Source: Mobilicoccus massiliensis (GTDB lineage Bacteria > Actinomycetota > Actinomycetes > Actinomycetales > Dermatophilaceae). Taken from it: a stretch of 64,000 nt of DNA. The stretch spans positions 621,857 to 685,856 of the forward strand of contig NZ_LN651330.1 of NCBI RefSeq assembly GCF_000826525.2, given 5' to 3'. The notes under the pieces were generated by a model. The model made no database searches and was not told the DNA's origin. It worked only from the letters and a program-made list of their open reading frames with translations. Positions 29,466-39,169 of the stretch are shown piece after piece (the first letter of the stretch is position 1; each line of letters begins with the position of its first letter). The position numbers and the translations under genes were made by a program.

Positions 29466-31258
29466 CAGAAGCCCTTGAACAGGGCGTCGATCTCTTGGCG
29501 GACCTTGGCCGGGTTGCCTGGCCAGTACTCCGACAGTTGGGGGCCGATCGAGGTTTCGACGACGCTGCGGTACCAGGGCCCGAAGTCTCCGGGTTCTCGG
29601 CCTGGCGTGAGATAGGCATGCCCGATGCGGAACGACTCCCCGAGAGAGGGGTCTTCGCTGATCGAGGTGTTCAGGGTCTCGAGGCGCTTTCTTACCTCGG
29701 TGATCTTCGTCGACTCGTCCTTCGGGAACTTCTCCCTGAGATGATCAACCCATGTCTGCGTGAACGCCGGTTCGAGATCGAAGAAGGCGAAACGGCGTCG
29801 GAGAGCGAAGTCGACCAGAGCGAGCGATCGGTCCGCAGTGTTCATCGTGCCGATGACATGCAGGTTGTCGGGGAGCCAGAACGGCTTTTCGCCATCCTTC
29901 ATGTAGGTGAGCTCTAGCGCGTCTCTCGAGGATCGCTTGGTCGCCTCCAACAGGGTGAGCATCTCGCCCAAGGCCTGGGCCGGGTTGCCGCGGTTGAACT
30001 CCTCAATGAGGAGCACGTGAGGTATGTCGGGGTTGTTCCGCGCCGCCTCTGCGTGCTGCATGAGCGGGCCGTCGACAAGCGTCAGGCGGCCGTCTGCCGC
30101 AGGTCGCCACCCTCGGACGAAGTCCTCATACGACGTGCCGGGGTGGAACTGCACCGACCGCACAGCAGCGTCCAGCCGTTGGCCGATGAGGACGTAGGCC
30201 AGACGCTTGGCCAGCCAGGTCTTGCCGGTACCGGGTGGCCCTTGTAGCACGATGTTCCGCTGCTCGGTCCACCGCGTGACGATGTCGCGCAGGTATCCGG
30301 GGTCGTGGAAAGCGCCGTCGCTCACGACGTCTTCAACGGTATAGGTGTCGACCGGAGAGCCGCTCACCGCGGGTCCACTAGCCGCGGGGTCCGCTGGCTC
30401 GGGTTCGTCGCCTTTCCACATGTGTCGTAGCGGGGGGTCGTAGAACGCCGGCGTCCTGCCTTGGGGCTCCATCCAGAGCCGGAGGGCGGCCAGGTCGGCG
30501 TCCGGGTCGTCGGAGGGCGCTCGACCTGTGTGCTCGGGGTAGAACGCGTCGATGATCTTCCGCAGATGTTCCGCGGAGACCACCGGAGCAAAGAACTCGG
30601 GATGGCGAAGGTAGAGGAGGGAGCGACGCAGGGTGGGCTCGCTCGTACCGGGGGCGTCGTCAACGACCCGTCGCCAGGTGAGCGGGTTCGTAGCGCAGTC
30701 CGACTGGACCCCCGGATCGAGAGCCCGGAAGTAGCGCAGGAACTGGATCAGCACGCACAGGTGGAAGTATCGCCGTGACAGGAAGGCGATCCCGCCATTG
30801 AACACCTGGTCCGACAGGGCCTGTGTCACGTCCTCCGGAAGCTCTGGCTTGGAGGGTGCGAGGTCCAGGATGCACCGCAGGTTCGCGGCCTTCTTGTCCG
30901 CGCCGATGTTGTGCAGCGGCAGCATCTGTAGGAGATAGAGCTCGGCGAGGAGGAGGATCGGGCCGTCGGGCAGGCCGTCAAGCTGCTTCGCGATCTTGGT
31001 GTCGAAGGTGTCACCGGAGACATCTGGCCGCTCGACGAAGTGGCGGATCAGCAGATCGACATTCGCTTCGGTCCATACGTCGTCCGTTACGAAGACCGAC
31101 CCCCCGTGCTGCAAGTGGCCGAAGATCACGCCCGCCAGATGGAGCAATTCGTGATGCTCCGGATCGACTCCGTGCGGGAGGGGCGGGCCATCGATGGCCC
31201 CCGACGAGTACTGGAGGAGAGGGTTGGTGACCCCGGCGGCTCGGCTCGACCCGCTCAT
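29465..31258 (-). CDS. mcrB: McrB-type AAA+ GTPase
   Basis: 597 residues. Translocase subunit of the McrBC complex. The N-terminal 300 residues are an unrecognised helical region that should read the modified base. The AAA+ motor follows: Walker A LQGPPGTGKTWLAKR (about 339), FVRGWRPA, Walker B VLLIEEFNRGNPAQ (about 415) and the sensor region TMNTADRSLALVDFALRRRF. The MNTADRSL signature is characteristic of McrB. The N-terminus is much larger than the 160-residue DNA-binding domain of E. coli McrB and may give a different specificity. Divergent from drmD with about 180 bases between. Confidence 0.85.
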   Translation of the reverse strand: MSGSSRAAGVTNPLLQYSSGAIDGPPLPHGVDPEHHELLHLAGVIFGHLQHGGSVFVTDDVWTEANVDLLIRHFVERPDVSGDTFDTKIAKQLDGLPDGPILLLAELYLLQMLPLHNIGADKKAANLRCILDLAPSKPELPEDVTQALSDQVFNGGIAFLSRRYFHLCVLIQFLRYFRALDPGVQSDCATNPLTWRRVVDDAPGTSEPTLRRSLLYLRHPEFFAPVVSAEHLRKIIDAFYPEHTGRAPSDDPDADLAALRLWMEPQGRTPAFYDPPLRHMWKGDEPEPADPAASGPAVSGSPVDTYTVEDVVSDGAFHDPGYLRDIVTRWTEQRNIVLQGPPGTGKTWLAKRLAYVLIGQRLDAAVRSVQFHPGTSYEDFVRGWRPAADGRLTLVDGPLMQHAEAARNNPDIPHVLLIEEFNRGNPAQALGEMLTLLEATKRSSRDALELTYMKDGEKPFWLPDNLHVIGTMNTADRSLALVDFALRRRFAFFDLEPAFTQTWVDHLREKFPKDESTKITEVRKRLETLNTSISEDPSLGESFRIGHAYLTPGREPGDFGPWYRSVVETSIGPQLSEYWPGNPAKVRQEIDALFKGF

Positions 31259-31439
31259 GGGCCGAGGCTAGGTCACAGCCGCGTTGATGGACGCCCCTCC
31301 GCAGGCCCTGGCATGCCCGGCCCCACCGTGCTGTGGCAGACGCCCAGATGACGGTGCTGTGAATCTGCCGGGGTCAGGCCGTCCCCCTTCTGGCGAATTC
31401 CCATGGCACGATGGCCGAGTGGGGTGGGTAGATGGGGGA

Positions 31440-34379
31440 GTGGGAGAGCTCGAGGGCATTGCGCCGGGCTCGCTCGTCGTCGTGCGTGACGAGGAGTGGG
31501 TGGTCACGCAGGTGTCGCAGACGCGTGACGGCGTGCTCGTCACCGCGCAGGGGTTGGGGGAGCTGGTCGCGGGGACGACGGCGCAGTTCTACTCCGAGCT
31601 CGACGACATCCGCCCGTTCGATCCGCGGGACACCCGCGTCGTGGCCGACGCATCTGCGAACCACCGGCGCGCACGGTTGTGGCTGGAGGCCACGCTACGC
31701 AAGACGTCGCTGCCGATCGACGACGACCGCCTCGCGGTGACGGGCTCGATGCTCGCCGACGCGCTCGACTACCAGCGCGCCGCCGTCCGTAAGGCCCTCG
31801 ACCCCGAGACGCTGCGCCCGCGCATCCTGCTCGCCGACGCGGTCGGCCTGGGCAAGACCCTCGAGATCGGCATGATCCTCTCCGAACTCGTCCGGCGCGG
31901 TCGGGGTGAGCGGATCCTCGTCGTCACGCCCCGCCACGTGCTCGAGCAGATGCAGCACGAGCTGTGGTGCCGGTTCGCGTTGCCGTTCGTGCGGCTCGAC
32001 TCCGTCGGCATCCAGCGCGTCCGCCGCAGGCTGCCCGCCACCCGTAACCCGTTCGGGCTGTACAAGCGGGCGATCATCTCGATCGACACGCTCAAGAACG
32101 ACCGCTACCTCGCGCACCTGCGCAAGCACCGGTGGGACGCCGTCGTCATCGACGAGTCGCACAACATCACCAACTCCGCGACGCAGAACAACCGCCTCGC
32201 GAACGTGCTCGCGCCCCAGACCGACGCGCTCATCCTCGCCAGCGCCACCCCGCACAACGGCAAGCGGGAGTCGTTCGCCGAGCTCGTCCGCCTCCTCGAA
32301 CCCACCGCCGTCACGCCCGAGGGCGACATCGACGCCGGCGAACTCGACCGCCTCGTTATCCGCCGGCACCGCCACTCGCCCGACGTCGCCACGGCCGTCG
32401 GCGGCGACTGGGCCGAACGGCAGCCGCCGCACAACCGACTCGTGTCCGCCTCGCCCGAGGAGGACGCCATCGCGCAGGAACTCGCCGACCACTGGCTCTA
32501 CGCCGACCGCCCCGCCACCCTGGGTGGGGGACGCTCCGCGGACGCCCTCTTCGGCTGGACCCTCGCCAAGGCGTTCCTCTCATCCCCGGCGGCGCTCGCG
32601 GAATCGGCGCGCAACCGTCTCGCCCGGGCGAGCGGCATGTCCGCCGACGATCGCGCGTCGCTCGAACGGCTCGCCGACCTGGCCGACCAGGCCGCGGCGT
32701 CCACCACCGGCAAGTACGCGGCGCTGCTCGAAGAGTTCCGCCGCATCGGCATCGGCAAGTCCTCGCGGGAGCGTGTCGTCGTCTTCGCCGAGCGCGTCCC
32801 GACGCTGCACTGGCTCCGCGACCGCCTCACGGCCGATCTGGGCATGAAGCCGAACCAGGTGCGGGTGCTGCACGGCGGGTTGTCCGACGTGGAGCAGCAG
32901 GAGATCGTCGAGGAGTTCAAGCAGGAGTCCTCGCCGGTTCGAGTGCTCGTCACGGGCGATGTCGCGAGCGAGGGCGTCAACCTGCACCTGCAGTGTCACG
33001 AGCTCATCCACTTCGACATCCCCTGGTCGCTCATCCGCATCGAGCAGCGCAACGGCCGCATCGACCGGTACGGGCAGCGGACGTCACCGCGCATCACGAC
33101 CCTGCTGCTGCAGCCGAGCGACGACCGGTTCTCGGGCGACCTGCGGGTCCTCACGAGCCTCATGACGAAGGAGCACGAGGCGCACACCGCGCTGGGCGAC
33201 TCCGCCTCCCTCATGGGGGAATACAACGTGGAGGCCGAGGAGAAGAAGATCCGCGACGTGCTGCTGCACAAGGCGGAGCTCGACGACGTCGTCGCGACGC
33301 CGCAGCAGATCCTCGGCGGCGGCGACCTGGCGAGCCTGCTGGCCCAGCTCGCCCAGGCGCGTGACGAGTTCGACGACGAGGCGGCCGGTTCGTCGGCGCT
33401 GGACGACACCGCGGGCGGCACGGGCCTCTACACCTCCCACGTCGACTACCTGCGGGAGGCCGTGCACACGATCTACGCCCGGCCCGCCGAGGCCCCGGGC
33501 GCCCACGGCGCGGGTGGCGTCGCCTGGCGGGAGCACCGGGAGGAGCAGATCGTCGAGCTCACGCCGCCGTCCGACCTGCGTGACCGACTGGCGGTGCTGC
33601 CGCAGGGGTACCTCAAGGACCGCGAGGTGACGCAGCGGCTCAAGCTCGCGACGAGCACGACCAAGGGTCAGGCCCTGTTGACCGCGGCGCTGCAGGACGA
33701 CACGTCGAGCTCGTGGCCGTCGGCGCACTACCTGGGGCCGCTCCACCCGGTACTCGAATGGGCCGGCGACCGGGTGCTGTCGGCGCTCGGGCGGGGCGAG
33801 GTGTTCGCCGTCCGCGGTGACGTCGAGGGGCCGACGGTGCTGCTCCTCGGCACGCTGACCAACCGCGCGGGGCAGACGGTCGCGGCCTCGTGGATCCAGG
33901 TCGGGTTCGACATCGACATGCCGGGATTCCCGCGCACGCAGATGCACTCCTCGGCGGCGGAGATGCTCGCCGAGGTGGGCGTCGGCGCGCAGATGACCAA
34001 CCCCGGCCCGGTGGCCGACGTCGACCGGCTCACCGACCTCGTCGGGCCCGCGGTCACCGCGGCCGAGAAGACCCTGGCCCTCACGTTCGCGACGGCCGAG
34101 GATGCCGCCCGGCAGCGGGTCGACCGGTGGTCGCAGCGCGTCCACCGGTGGATGAGCGACGCGGACTCGGCTGCCGGGCGCCTGCCGTTGGAACAGCGTC
34201 GGGTCAGCGTCGAGGAGGAACGCCGGTTGGCGGAGGAACGGCTGCCGGAGCGTCGGCACCTGCGCCCGCTGCTCGTCGTCGTCCCGCAGGACTGGCCGAC
34301 CGCAGGCACCACCGGGGGCGTCGCGAGCGACGTCGCCGTGGCCGCGGCGGCAGAAGGAGGCACGGATGCCCGTCAGTGA
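31440..34379 (+). CDS. drmD: SNF2-type helicase, DrmD-like (DISARM class 1)
   Basis: About 979 residues from GTG 31440; GTG 31419 is an alternative and the frame is open further upstream. The conserved start is ELEGIAPGSLVVVRDEEWVV. SF2/Rad54-like helicase motifs: ADAVGLGKTLEIGM (about 131), VVIDESHNITN (about 234), SATPHNGK, GDVASEGVNLHLQCHELIHF and RIEQRNGRIDRYGQ. This motif set and the position just before a giant methylase match DrmD of DISARM; RapA-like helicases are the alternative. It overlaps the next gene by 14 bases. Role in DISARM is likely DNA translocation, but here the core drmABC genes do not follow. Confidence 0.75.
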   Translation: MGELEGIAPGSLVVVRDEEWVVTQVSQTRDGVLVTAQGLGELVAGTTAQFYSELDDIRPFDPRDTRVVADASANHRRARLWLEATLRKTSLPIDDDRLAVTGSMLADALDYQRAAVRKALDPETLRPRILLADAVGLGKTLEIGMILSELVRRGRGERILVVTPRHVLEQMQHELWCRFALPFVRLDSVGIQRVRRRLPATRNPFGLYKRAIISIDTLKNDRYLAHLRKHRWDAVVIDESHNITNSATQNNRLANVLAPQTDALILASATPHNGKRESFAELVRLLEPTAVTPEGDIDAGELDRLVIRRHRHSPDVATAVGGDWAERQPPHNRLVSASPEEDAIAQELADHWLYADRPATLGGGRSADALFGWTLAKAFLSSPAALAESARNRLARASGMSADDRASLERLADLADQAAASTTGKYAALLEEFRRIGIGKSSRERVVVFAERVPTLHWLRDRLTADLGMKPNQVRVLHGGLSDVEQQEIVEEFKQESSPVRVLVTGDVASEGVNLHLQCHELIHFDIPWSLIRIEQRNGRIDRYGQRTSPRITTLLLQPSDDRFSGDLRVLTSLMTKEHEAHTALGDSASLMGEYNVEAEEKKIRDVLLHKAELDDVVATPQQILGGGDLASLLAQLAQARDEFDDEAAGSSALDDTAGGTGLYTSHVDYLREAVHTIYARPAEAPGAHGAGGVAWREHREEQIVELTPPSDLRDRLAVLPQGYLKDREVTQRLKLATSTTKGQALLTAALQDDTSSSWPSAHYLGPLHPVLEWAGDRVLSALGRGEVFAVRGDVEGPTVLLLGTLTNRAGQTVAASWIQVGFDIDMPGFPRTQMHSSAAEMLAEVGVGAQMTNPGPVADVDRLTDLVGPAVTAAEKTLALTFATAEDAARQRVDRWSQRVHRWMSDADSAAGRLPLEQRRVSVEEERRLAEERLPERRHLRPLLVVVPQDWPTAGTTGGVASDVAVAAAAEGGTDARQ

Positions 34380-37300
34380 CGCGCTCGTCGTCGGCGAGGA
34401 CTGGATCAGCGAGCATTACTTCACCACCGACGCGCCGAAGGAGTCGTTCCAGGGCCGCGTCGTCGATCGGCGCAAGGCGTGGGACGCGGACGAGGCGGAG
34501 ACGACGCGCTCGCGGTTCGTCGCCGCTCGCGGCGAGATCGAGAAGCGCCTCGTCGGTCTGTCGGAGTTCACCGGCGGGTCCGACGACGCCGACGACTGTG
34601 GCGATGCCGCCCCGGGTGCGCCGGGGACGACCTTCCGGCCCGTGAGCGAGGAGGAGCGGCAGGCCGTCCTCGACGTCGACGACCTGCTCATGCGCGTGCT
34701 CGGGTACCGCACGGGGGAGTTCACGCTCCGCGACGACGGCCCGCTCACGTGGGTGGCGCCGCTCGGCACGCCGGATGCGCCGTCGCTCGTCGTCGTGCGG
34801 GCCCGGCCGGTCGCGACGGTGGAGCAGCTCATCGCGAAGAAGGCGCCGACGCTGATCGAGCCGTGGCTCCCCGCGGGGGACGAGACGGCACCCGCCGAGG
34901 TCGTCCCGTCGGTGGCGGGGGTGCTCACGGCGGCGATGACGCGGCACGACGGCCCGGCGTTCGCGCTGGTGCTCGCGGGCCGCTGGTGCCTCGTCGCGGA
35001 GAAGGAGCGGTGGCCCGAAGGGCGTTGGCTCGCGGTGGATCTGCAGCTCGTGTGCGAACGCAACGACGCCAAGCGCGGCGGCGAGGTCGACCGGGCGTTG
35101 ACGATCCTCGACGCGGCGTCGCTCGCGCCGGACGCGTCGGGTACGACGTGGTGGGCCGAGACGCTCGAGGACTCTTCTCGGCACACCGTGGGGGTGAGCA
35201 AGGACCTGCGGGAGGGCGTGCGCCTGTCGATCGAGGTCATTGCCAACGAGGTCGTGTCCCGCCGGGCTGACCCTCACCTTGGGCTGCGCCTCGACCCGCT
35301 GCCGGCCGACCAGGCGCAGCCGCTCGCGAAGCAGGCGCTGCGGTACCTGTACCGGATCCTGTTTCTCCTCTACGCCGAGGCGTCGCCCGAGCTGGGTGTG
35401 TTGCCGGTGGGGGCGGCGGAGTACGACGCGGGGTACGGGCTCGACCGGCTGCGGGACTTGGCGCTCACGGAGATCCACTCGGAGCGGGCGCGGCGCGGCA
35501 CGCATCTGTACGAGTCGCTGGACCGGCTGTTCGTGCTCGTCGACCAGGGGCACACGCCCGGCGGTGACGAGTCGCTGGGGGAGGGGCTGGAGTTCCACGG
35601 CCTGCGCGCCGACCTCTTCCGGCCGGAGGCGATCTCGCACATCGCGGAGACGAAGCTCGGCAACGAGGCGCTGCTCAAGGTCTTGCGGATGCTGCTGCTG
35701 AGCAAGGAGTCGAACAAGGCGGACCGCGGGTTCATCTCGTACGTGGAGCTGGGCATCAACCAGTTGGGTGCGGTGTACGAGGGCCTCATGTCGTACACGG
35801 GCTCGTTCGCGACGGAGGACCTGTACGAGGTCGCGAAGGGCGGGGACCCGGGCAAGGGGTCGTGGGTGGTGCCGGTGCACCGCTCGGACCACCTGGACGC
35901 GAAGGACTTCGTGCGGGTACGCAACGAGCAGACCGGCGAGGACGAGCCGGTGCTGCATCGCAAGGGCACGTTCGTGTTCCGGCTGTCGGGGCGGGATCGG
36001 CAGCGGTCGGCGTCGTACTACACGCCGGAGGTGTTGACGCGGTTCACGGTGCAGCAGGCCCTGGAGGAGCTGCTCGACCAGGACGGCACGCGCACGTCGG
36101 CGGCGGAGATCCTGCAGCTCACGGTGTGTGAGCCGGCGCTGGGCTCGGGGGCGTTCGCGATCGAGGCGGTGCGCCAGCTCGCCGAGCAGTATCTGGAGCG
36201 GCGGCAGGAGGAGCTGGGCACAAGGATCGAGCCGGAGGACCGCCCGGCGGAGCTGCAGAAGGTGAAGGCGCACATCGCGCTGCACCAGGTGTACGGGGTG
36301 GACCTCAATGCGACGGCCGTGGAGCTTGCGGAGGTGTCGCTGTGGCTCGACACGATGGTGAAGGGGTTGCGTGCGCCGTGGTTCGGGCTGCGGCTGCGGC
36401 GCGGTAACTCGTTGGTGGGGGCGCGGCAGGCGTTCTACGCGCCGGAGGACATGGCGAAGAAGGCGTGGCTGACGCGGACCCCGACGGACCGGCCGCTCTC
36501 GGAGCTGGCCGAGGCCGTCGCGGCGGGGCGCCCGCCGGTGCTCGGTGGGGCGATCCACCACTTCCTCCTGCCGGCGCAGGGCTGGGGGTCCGCGGTCGAG
36601 GTGCCGAAGGCCGTGCGCGACCTGGTGCCCCCGGAGACGTTGAAGGCGTTGAAGGCGTGGCGGAGTTCGGTGCGGAGGGCGCCGAGCACAACGCAGGTGA
36701 AGGAGTTGCAGGCGCTCGCGACGCGGGTGGAGACGTTGTGGTCGATCGCGTTGCGGCGGTTGACGATCGCGGAGGCGGAGTCGAGCCGGGCGATTGACGT
36801 GTGGGGTCTGGAGGGGGAGCGGCCGGCGTCGTCGGTGTCGCGGGAGGAGATCGAGGCGAGCCTCGCCGATCCGGATGGCGCGTGGCAGCGGCTGCACACG
36901 TTGATGAACGCGTGGTGTGCGCTGTGGTTCTGGCCGCTCACGGAGACCGAGGTCGCACCGCCGAGCTTCGACGAATGGCTCGACACGTGCCGGATGATCC
37001 TCGGCGCGCCGGAGAAGGTGAAGCCCTCCGACGCCAAGCGCGGCGACGGGTCGCTTTTCAGCGCCACCGCGTGGGAGGCCTTGAACGACGAGGAGACCAA
37101 CGACCGCATCTTCGCGCAGGCCTCGTCGATGGCGTCGATCCCTGAGGCTCACCCGTGGCTCGGGGTGTGCGACCGGATCGCGGGGGAGCAGGGGTTCTTC
37201 CACTGGGAACTCGACTTCGCCACCGTGTTCGCCCGGGGCGGGTTCGACCTGCAGGTCGGGAACCCGCCGTGGGTACGGCCGCGTACGGACGTGGAGGCGC

Positions 37301-39093
37301 TGCTCGCGGAAGCTGACCCCTGGTGGGCCTTGGCCCTCAAACCCAGCGAGGCGGCGAAGACCGAGCAACGCGAACTCACGCTGCAAGTGCCCGGAACCGT
37401 CCACAACGTGGTGGACGGGACGGCCGAGGTGGTGGTCCTCGCGGACCTGTTGGGCGATCCGACTATGTACCCGCTGCTGTCGGCCCAACCGGACCTCTAC
37501 CGCGCCTTCATGGCGCAGGTGTGGCAGCACGCGGCGCCGACAGGGGTGTCCGTGCTGATCCACCTGGAGTCGCACTTCACAGACGACAAGGCCACCGATC
37601 TGCGACGGGAGACCTACCGCCGCCTGCGGAGGCACTGGCAGTTCATCAATGAACTGCACCTCTTCGAAATTCAGAACCAGAAGACTTACGGGGTCAACGT
37701 CTACGGGTCCGCTCGGGAGCCCCGATTCAGCCACGCAGCCTCGTTGTACCACCCCGACACGGTCCTGCGGTCGCAGCGCCACGATGGCAGGGGCGCAGAA
37801 CCGGGCATCAAGACTGGTGACGGCCACTGGGACCTCTCACCTCATCGCGGGCGGATTCAGTTGGTCGAGCCCGAGGTCCTTGCCCTGTGGGCTGAGGTTC
37901 TTGGCTCTGCGGATCTCACAGCCCCGCAGATGCTCTACAGCGTCAACTCTGCCGCTTCCCGGACCCTCAATGCCCTGGCGCAGAACGAACGCATCGCCAG
38001 CACGGAGCCACAGTTTTCCCGCGGGTGGGACGAGTCCATCGACCGAAAAGCCGGGAGATTTGTCGCCCATTGGGGTATAGCGGACACCTGGCACCAGGTC
38101 ATCTTGCAGGGATCGCACCTGTTCGTAGGAAACCCCTTCAATAAGTGGCCCAACCAAACGCTCAAGAACCACCGCGACTGGACCGTCGTTGACCTGGAGT
38201 CGCTGGCTTCGGACGCCGTGCCGGTAACCGGCTACAGGCCCGCGGGCGACCTTGTCGTGTACGACGCGAGATACACCCACTGGGGCGACGAACGGGCACC
38301 CGCTCGCGACCACTACCGCGTGGCGTGGCGCGCAATGGCAGCGAACACGGGCGAGCGGACGCTCATTCCCGCGCTAATCCCGCCGGGCGCGACCCACGTC
38401 CACACGGTGACTTCTCTCGGCATGCCGGGCCAGCCTCGCGAACTCGTAGCTGTGGCAGGGGTGATGAGCTCCCTCCTTGCGGACTTCGTCGTCCGAAGTG
38501 CTCCTAAGTCGGCAATCACGCCCACGGTGGTCGCGAACCTCCCGATGGTGCCGATGGATCACCCGCTGATCCCGGCCCTCATCCTCCGCACGCTCCGCCT
38601 CAACTGCCTCACGGACGCCTACGCAGACCTATGGGCGCAGTGCTGGGACGGCGCATTCCGGAACGATGAGCCGATCTTGCCCCGCTACGACGAGCGCCCA
38701 GTCGGCCCAGACTGGACCCCGGGCACCCCGCTACGCCGAGCCGCGGATCGGCGAAATGCACAGGTGGAGCTGGATGCAATGGTGGCGATCATGTTGGGGA
38801 TCCCGATCAAAGACCTGTGCACGATTTACCGCACCCAGTTCGCCGTGCTGTACGGCTACGACCACCGCGAGTACACCTACGACAACTCTGGTCGCCTGGC
38901 TCCGAACGCAGCACTAGCCAAGAGGTGTGCCCTAGAATCCTTCAGGACGCCTCCCCAATCCTCGACTGCTGAGTTTGCGGCTGTCCAACCTGACAGTAGC
39001 GCAGCTTATAATGGCGAATTGCCGCTGGTAGCTCGTGACCGGGAAGCCGACCTTGAGTTGGTTTGTAAAGTCCTGTCCAACTTCTATTTGTAA
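34366..39093 (+). CDS. drmMI: Giant adenine-specific DNA methylase, DrmMI-like
   Basis: 1575 residues. N6-adenine methylase of Eco57I type: motif I VCEPALGSGAFAIEA (about 584) and catalytic motif LQVGNPPWVRPR (about 963), separated by a long helical insert. The N-terminal 500 residues and the C-terminal 550 should contain accessory and target-recognition regions. The pairing with a DrmD-like helicase indicates class 1 DISARM, where this enzyme marks host DNA as self. From about 37,320 on, codon choice becomes less G/C-ended, suggesting an exchanged recognition domain. The last codons (CKVLSNFYL) lie in a 25-base tandem duplication, so the natural C-terminus, probably following the LPLVARDREAD segment, has been altered. 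Confidence 0.75.
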   Translation: MPVSDALVVGEDWISEHYFTTDAPKESFQGRVVDRRKAWDADEAETTRSRFVAARGEIEKRLVGLSEFTGGSDDADDCGDAAPGAPGTTFRPVSEEERQAVLDVDDLLMRVLGYRTGEFTLRDDGPLTWVAPLGTPDAPSLVVVRARPVATVEQLIAKKAPTLIEPWLPAGDETAPAEVVPSVAGVLTAAMTRHDGPAFALVLAGRWCLVAEKERWPEGRWLAVDLQLVCERNDAKRGGEVDRALTILDAASLAPDASGTTWWAETLEDSSRHTVGVSKDLREGVRLSIEVIANEVVSRRADPHLGLRLDPLPADQAQPLAKQALRYLYRILFLLYAEASPELGVLPVGAAEYDAGYGLDRLRDLALTEIHSERARRGTHLYESLDRLFVLVDQGHTPGGDESLGEGLEFHGLRADLFRPEAISHIAETKLGNEALLKVLRMLLLSKESNKADRGFISYVELGINQLGAVYEGLMSYTGSFATEDLYEVAKGGDPGKGSWVVPVHRSDHLDAKDFVRVRNEQTGEDEPVLHRKGTFVFRLSGRDRQRSASYYTPEVLTRFTVQQALEELLDQDGTRTSAAEILQLTVCEPALGSGAFAIEAVRQLAEQYLERRQEELGTRIEPEDRPAELQKVKAHIALHQVYGVDLNATAVELAEVSLWLDTMVKGLRAPWFGLRLRRGNSLVGARQAFYAPEDMAKKAWLTRTPTDRPLSELAEAVAAGRPPVLGGAIHHFLLPAQGWGSAVEVPKAVRDLVPPETLKALKAWRSSVRRAPSTTQVKELQALATRVETLWSIALRRLTIAEAESSRAIDVWGLEGERPASSVSREEIEASLADPDGAWQRLHTLMNAWCALWFWPLTETEVAPPSFDEWLDTCRMILGAPEKVKPSDAKRGDGSLFSATAWEALNDEETNDRIFAQASSMASIPEAHPWLGVCDRIAGEQGFFHWELDFATVFARGGFDLQVGNPPWVRPRTDVEALLAEADPWWALALKPSEAAKTEQRELTLQVPGTVHNVVDGTAEVVVLADLLGDPTMYPLLSAQPDLYRAFMAQVWQHAAPTGVSVLIHLESHFTDDKATDLRRETYRRLRRHWQFINELHLFEIQNQKTYGVNVYGSAREPRFSHAASLYHPDTVLRSQRHDGRGAEPGIKTGDGHWDLSPHRGRIQLVEPEVLALWAEVLGSADLTAPQMLYSVNSAASRTLNALAQNERIASTEPQFSRGWDESIDRKAGRFVAHWGIADTWHQVILQGSHLFVGNPFNKWPNQTLKNHRDWTVVDLESLASDAVPVTGYRPAGDLVVYDARYTHWGDERAPARDHYRVAWRAMAANTGERTLIPALIPPGATHVHTVTSLGMPGQPRELVAVAGVMSSLLADFVVRSAPKSAITPTVVANLPMVPMDHPLIPALILRTLRLNCLTDAYADLWAQCWDGAFRNDEPILPRYDERPVGPDWTPGTPLRRAADRRNAQVELDAMVAIMLGIPIKDLCTIYRTQFAVLYGYDHREYTYDNSGRLAPNAALAKRCALESFRTPPQSSTAEFAAVQPDSSAAYNGELPLVARDREADLELVCKVLSNFYL

Positions 39094-39111
39094 AGTCCTG
39101 TCCAACTTCTA
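39062..39111 (+). repeat. Perfect 25-base tandem duplication at the 3' end of drmMI
   Basis: Two identical 25-base units (39062-39086 and 39087-39111). The second provides the TAA stop of the methylase. They lie exactly at the border to the compositionally different OLD-like gene, so they may be a scar of its insertion. Confidence 0.9.
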
Positions 39112-39169
39112 GGGGTGTTCGCCTGATTTGCGCAGCCCCCCGACGACCGTAGGGAGCAAAGGGGAGTCC

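Noticed and set aside
34204..37827. Minus-strand open frame of 1207 codons opposite drmMI
   Set aside because: Arg/His/Pro-rich shadow of the methylase gene, no start signal and no family resemblance.
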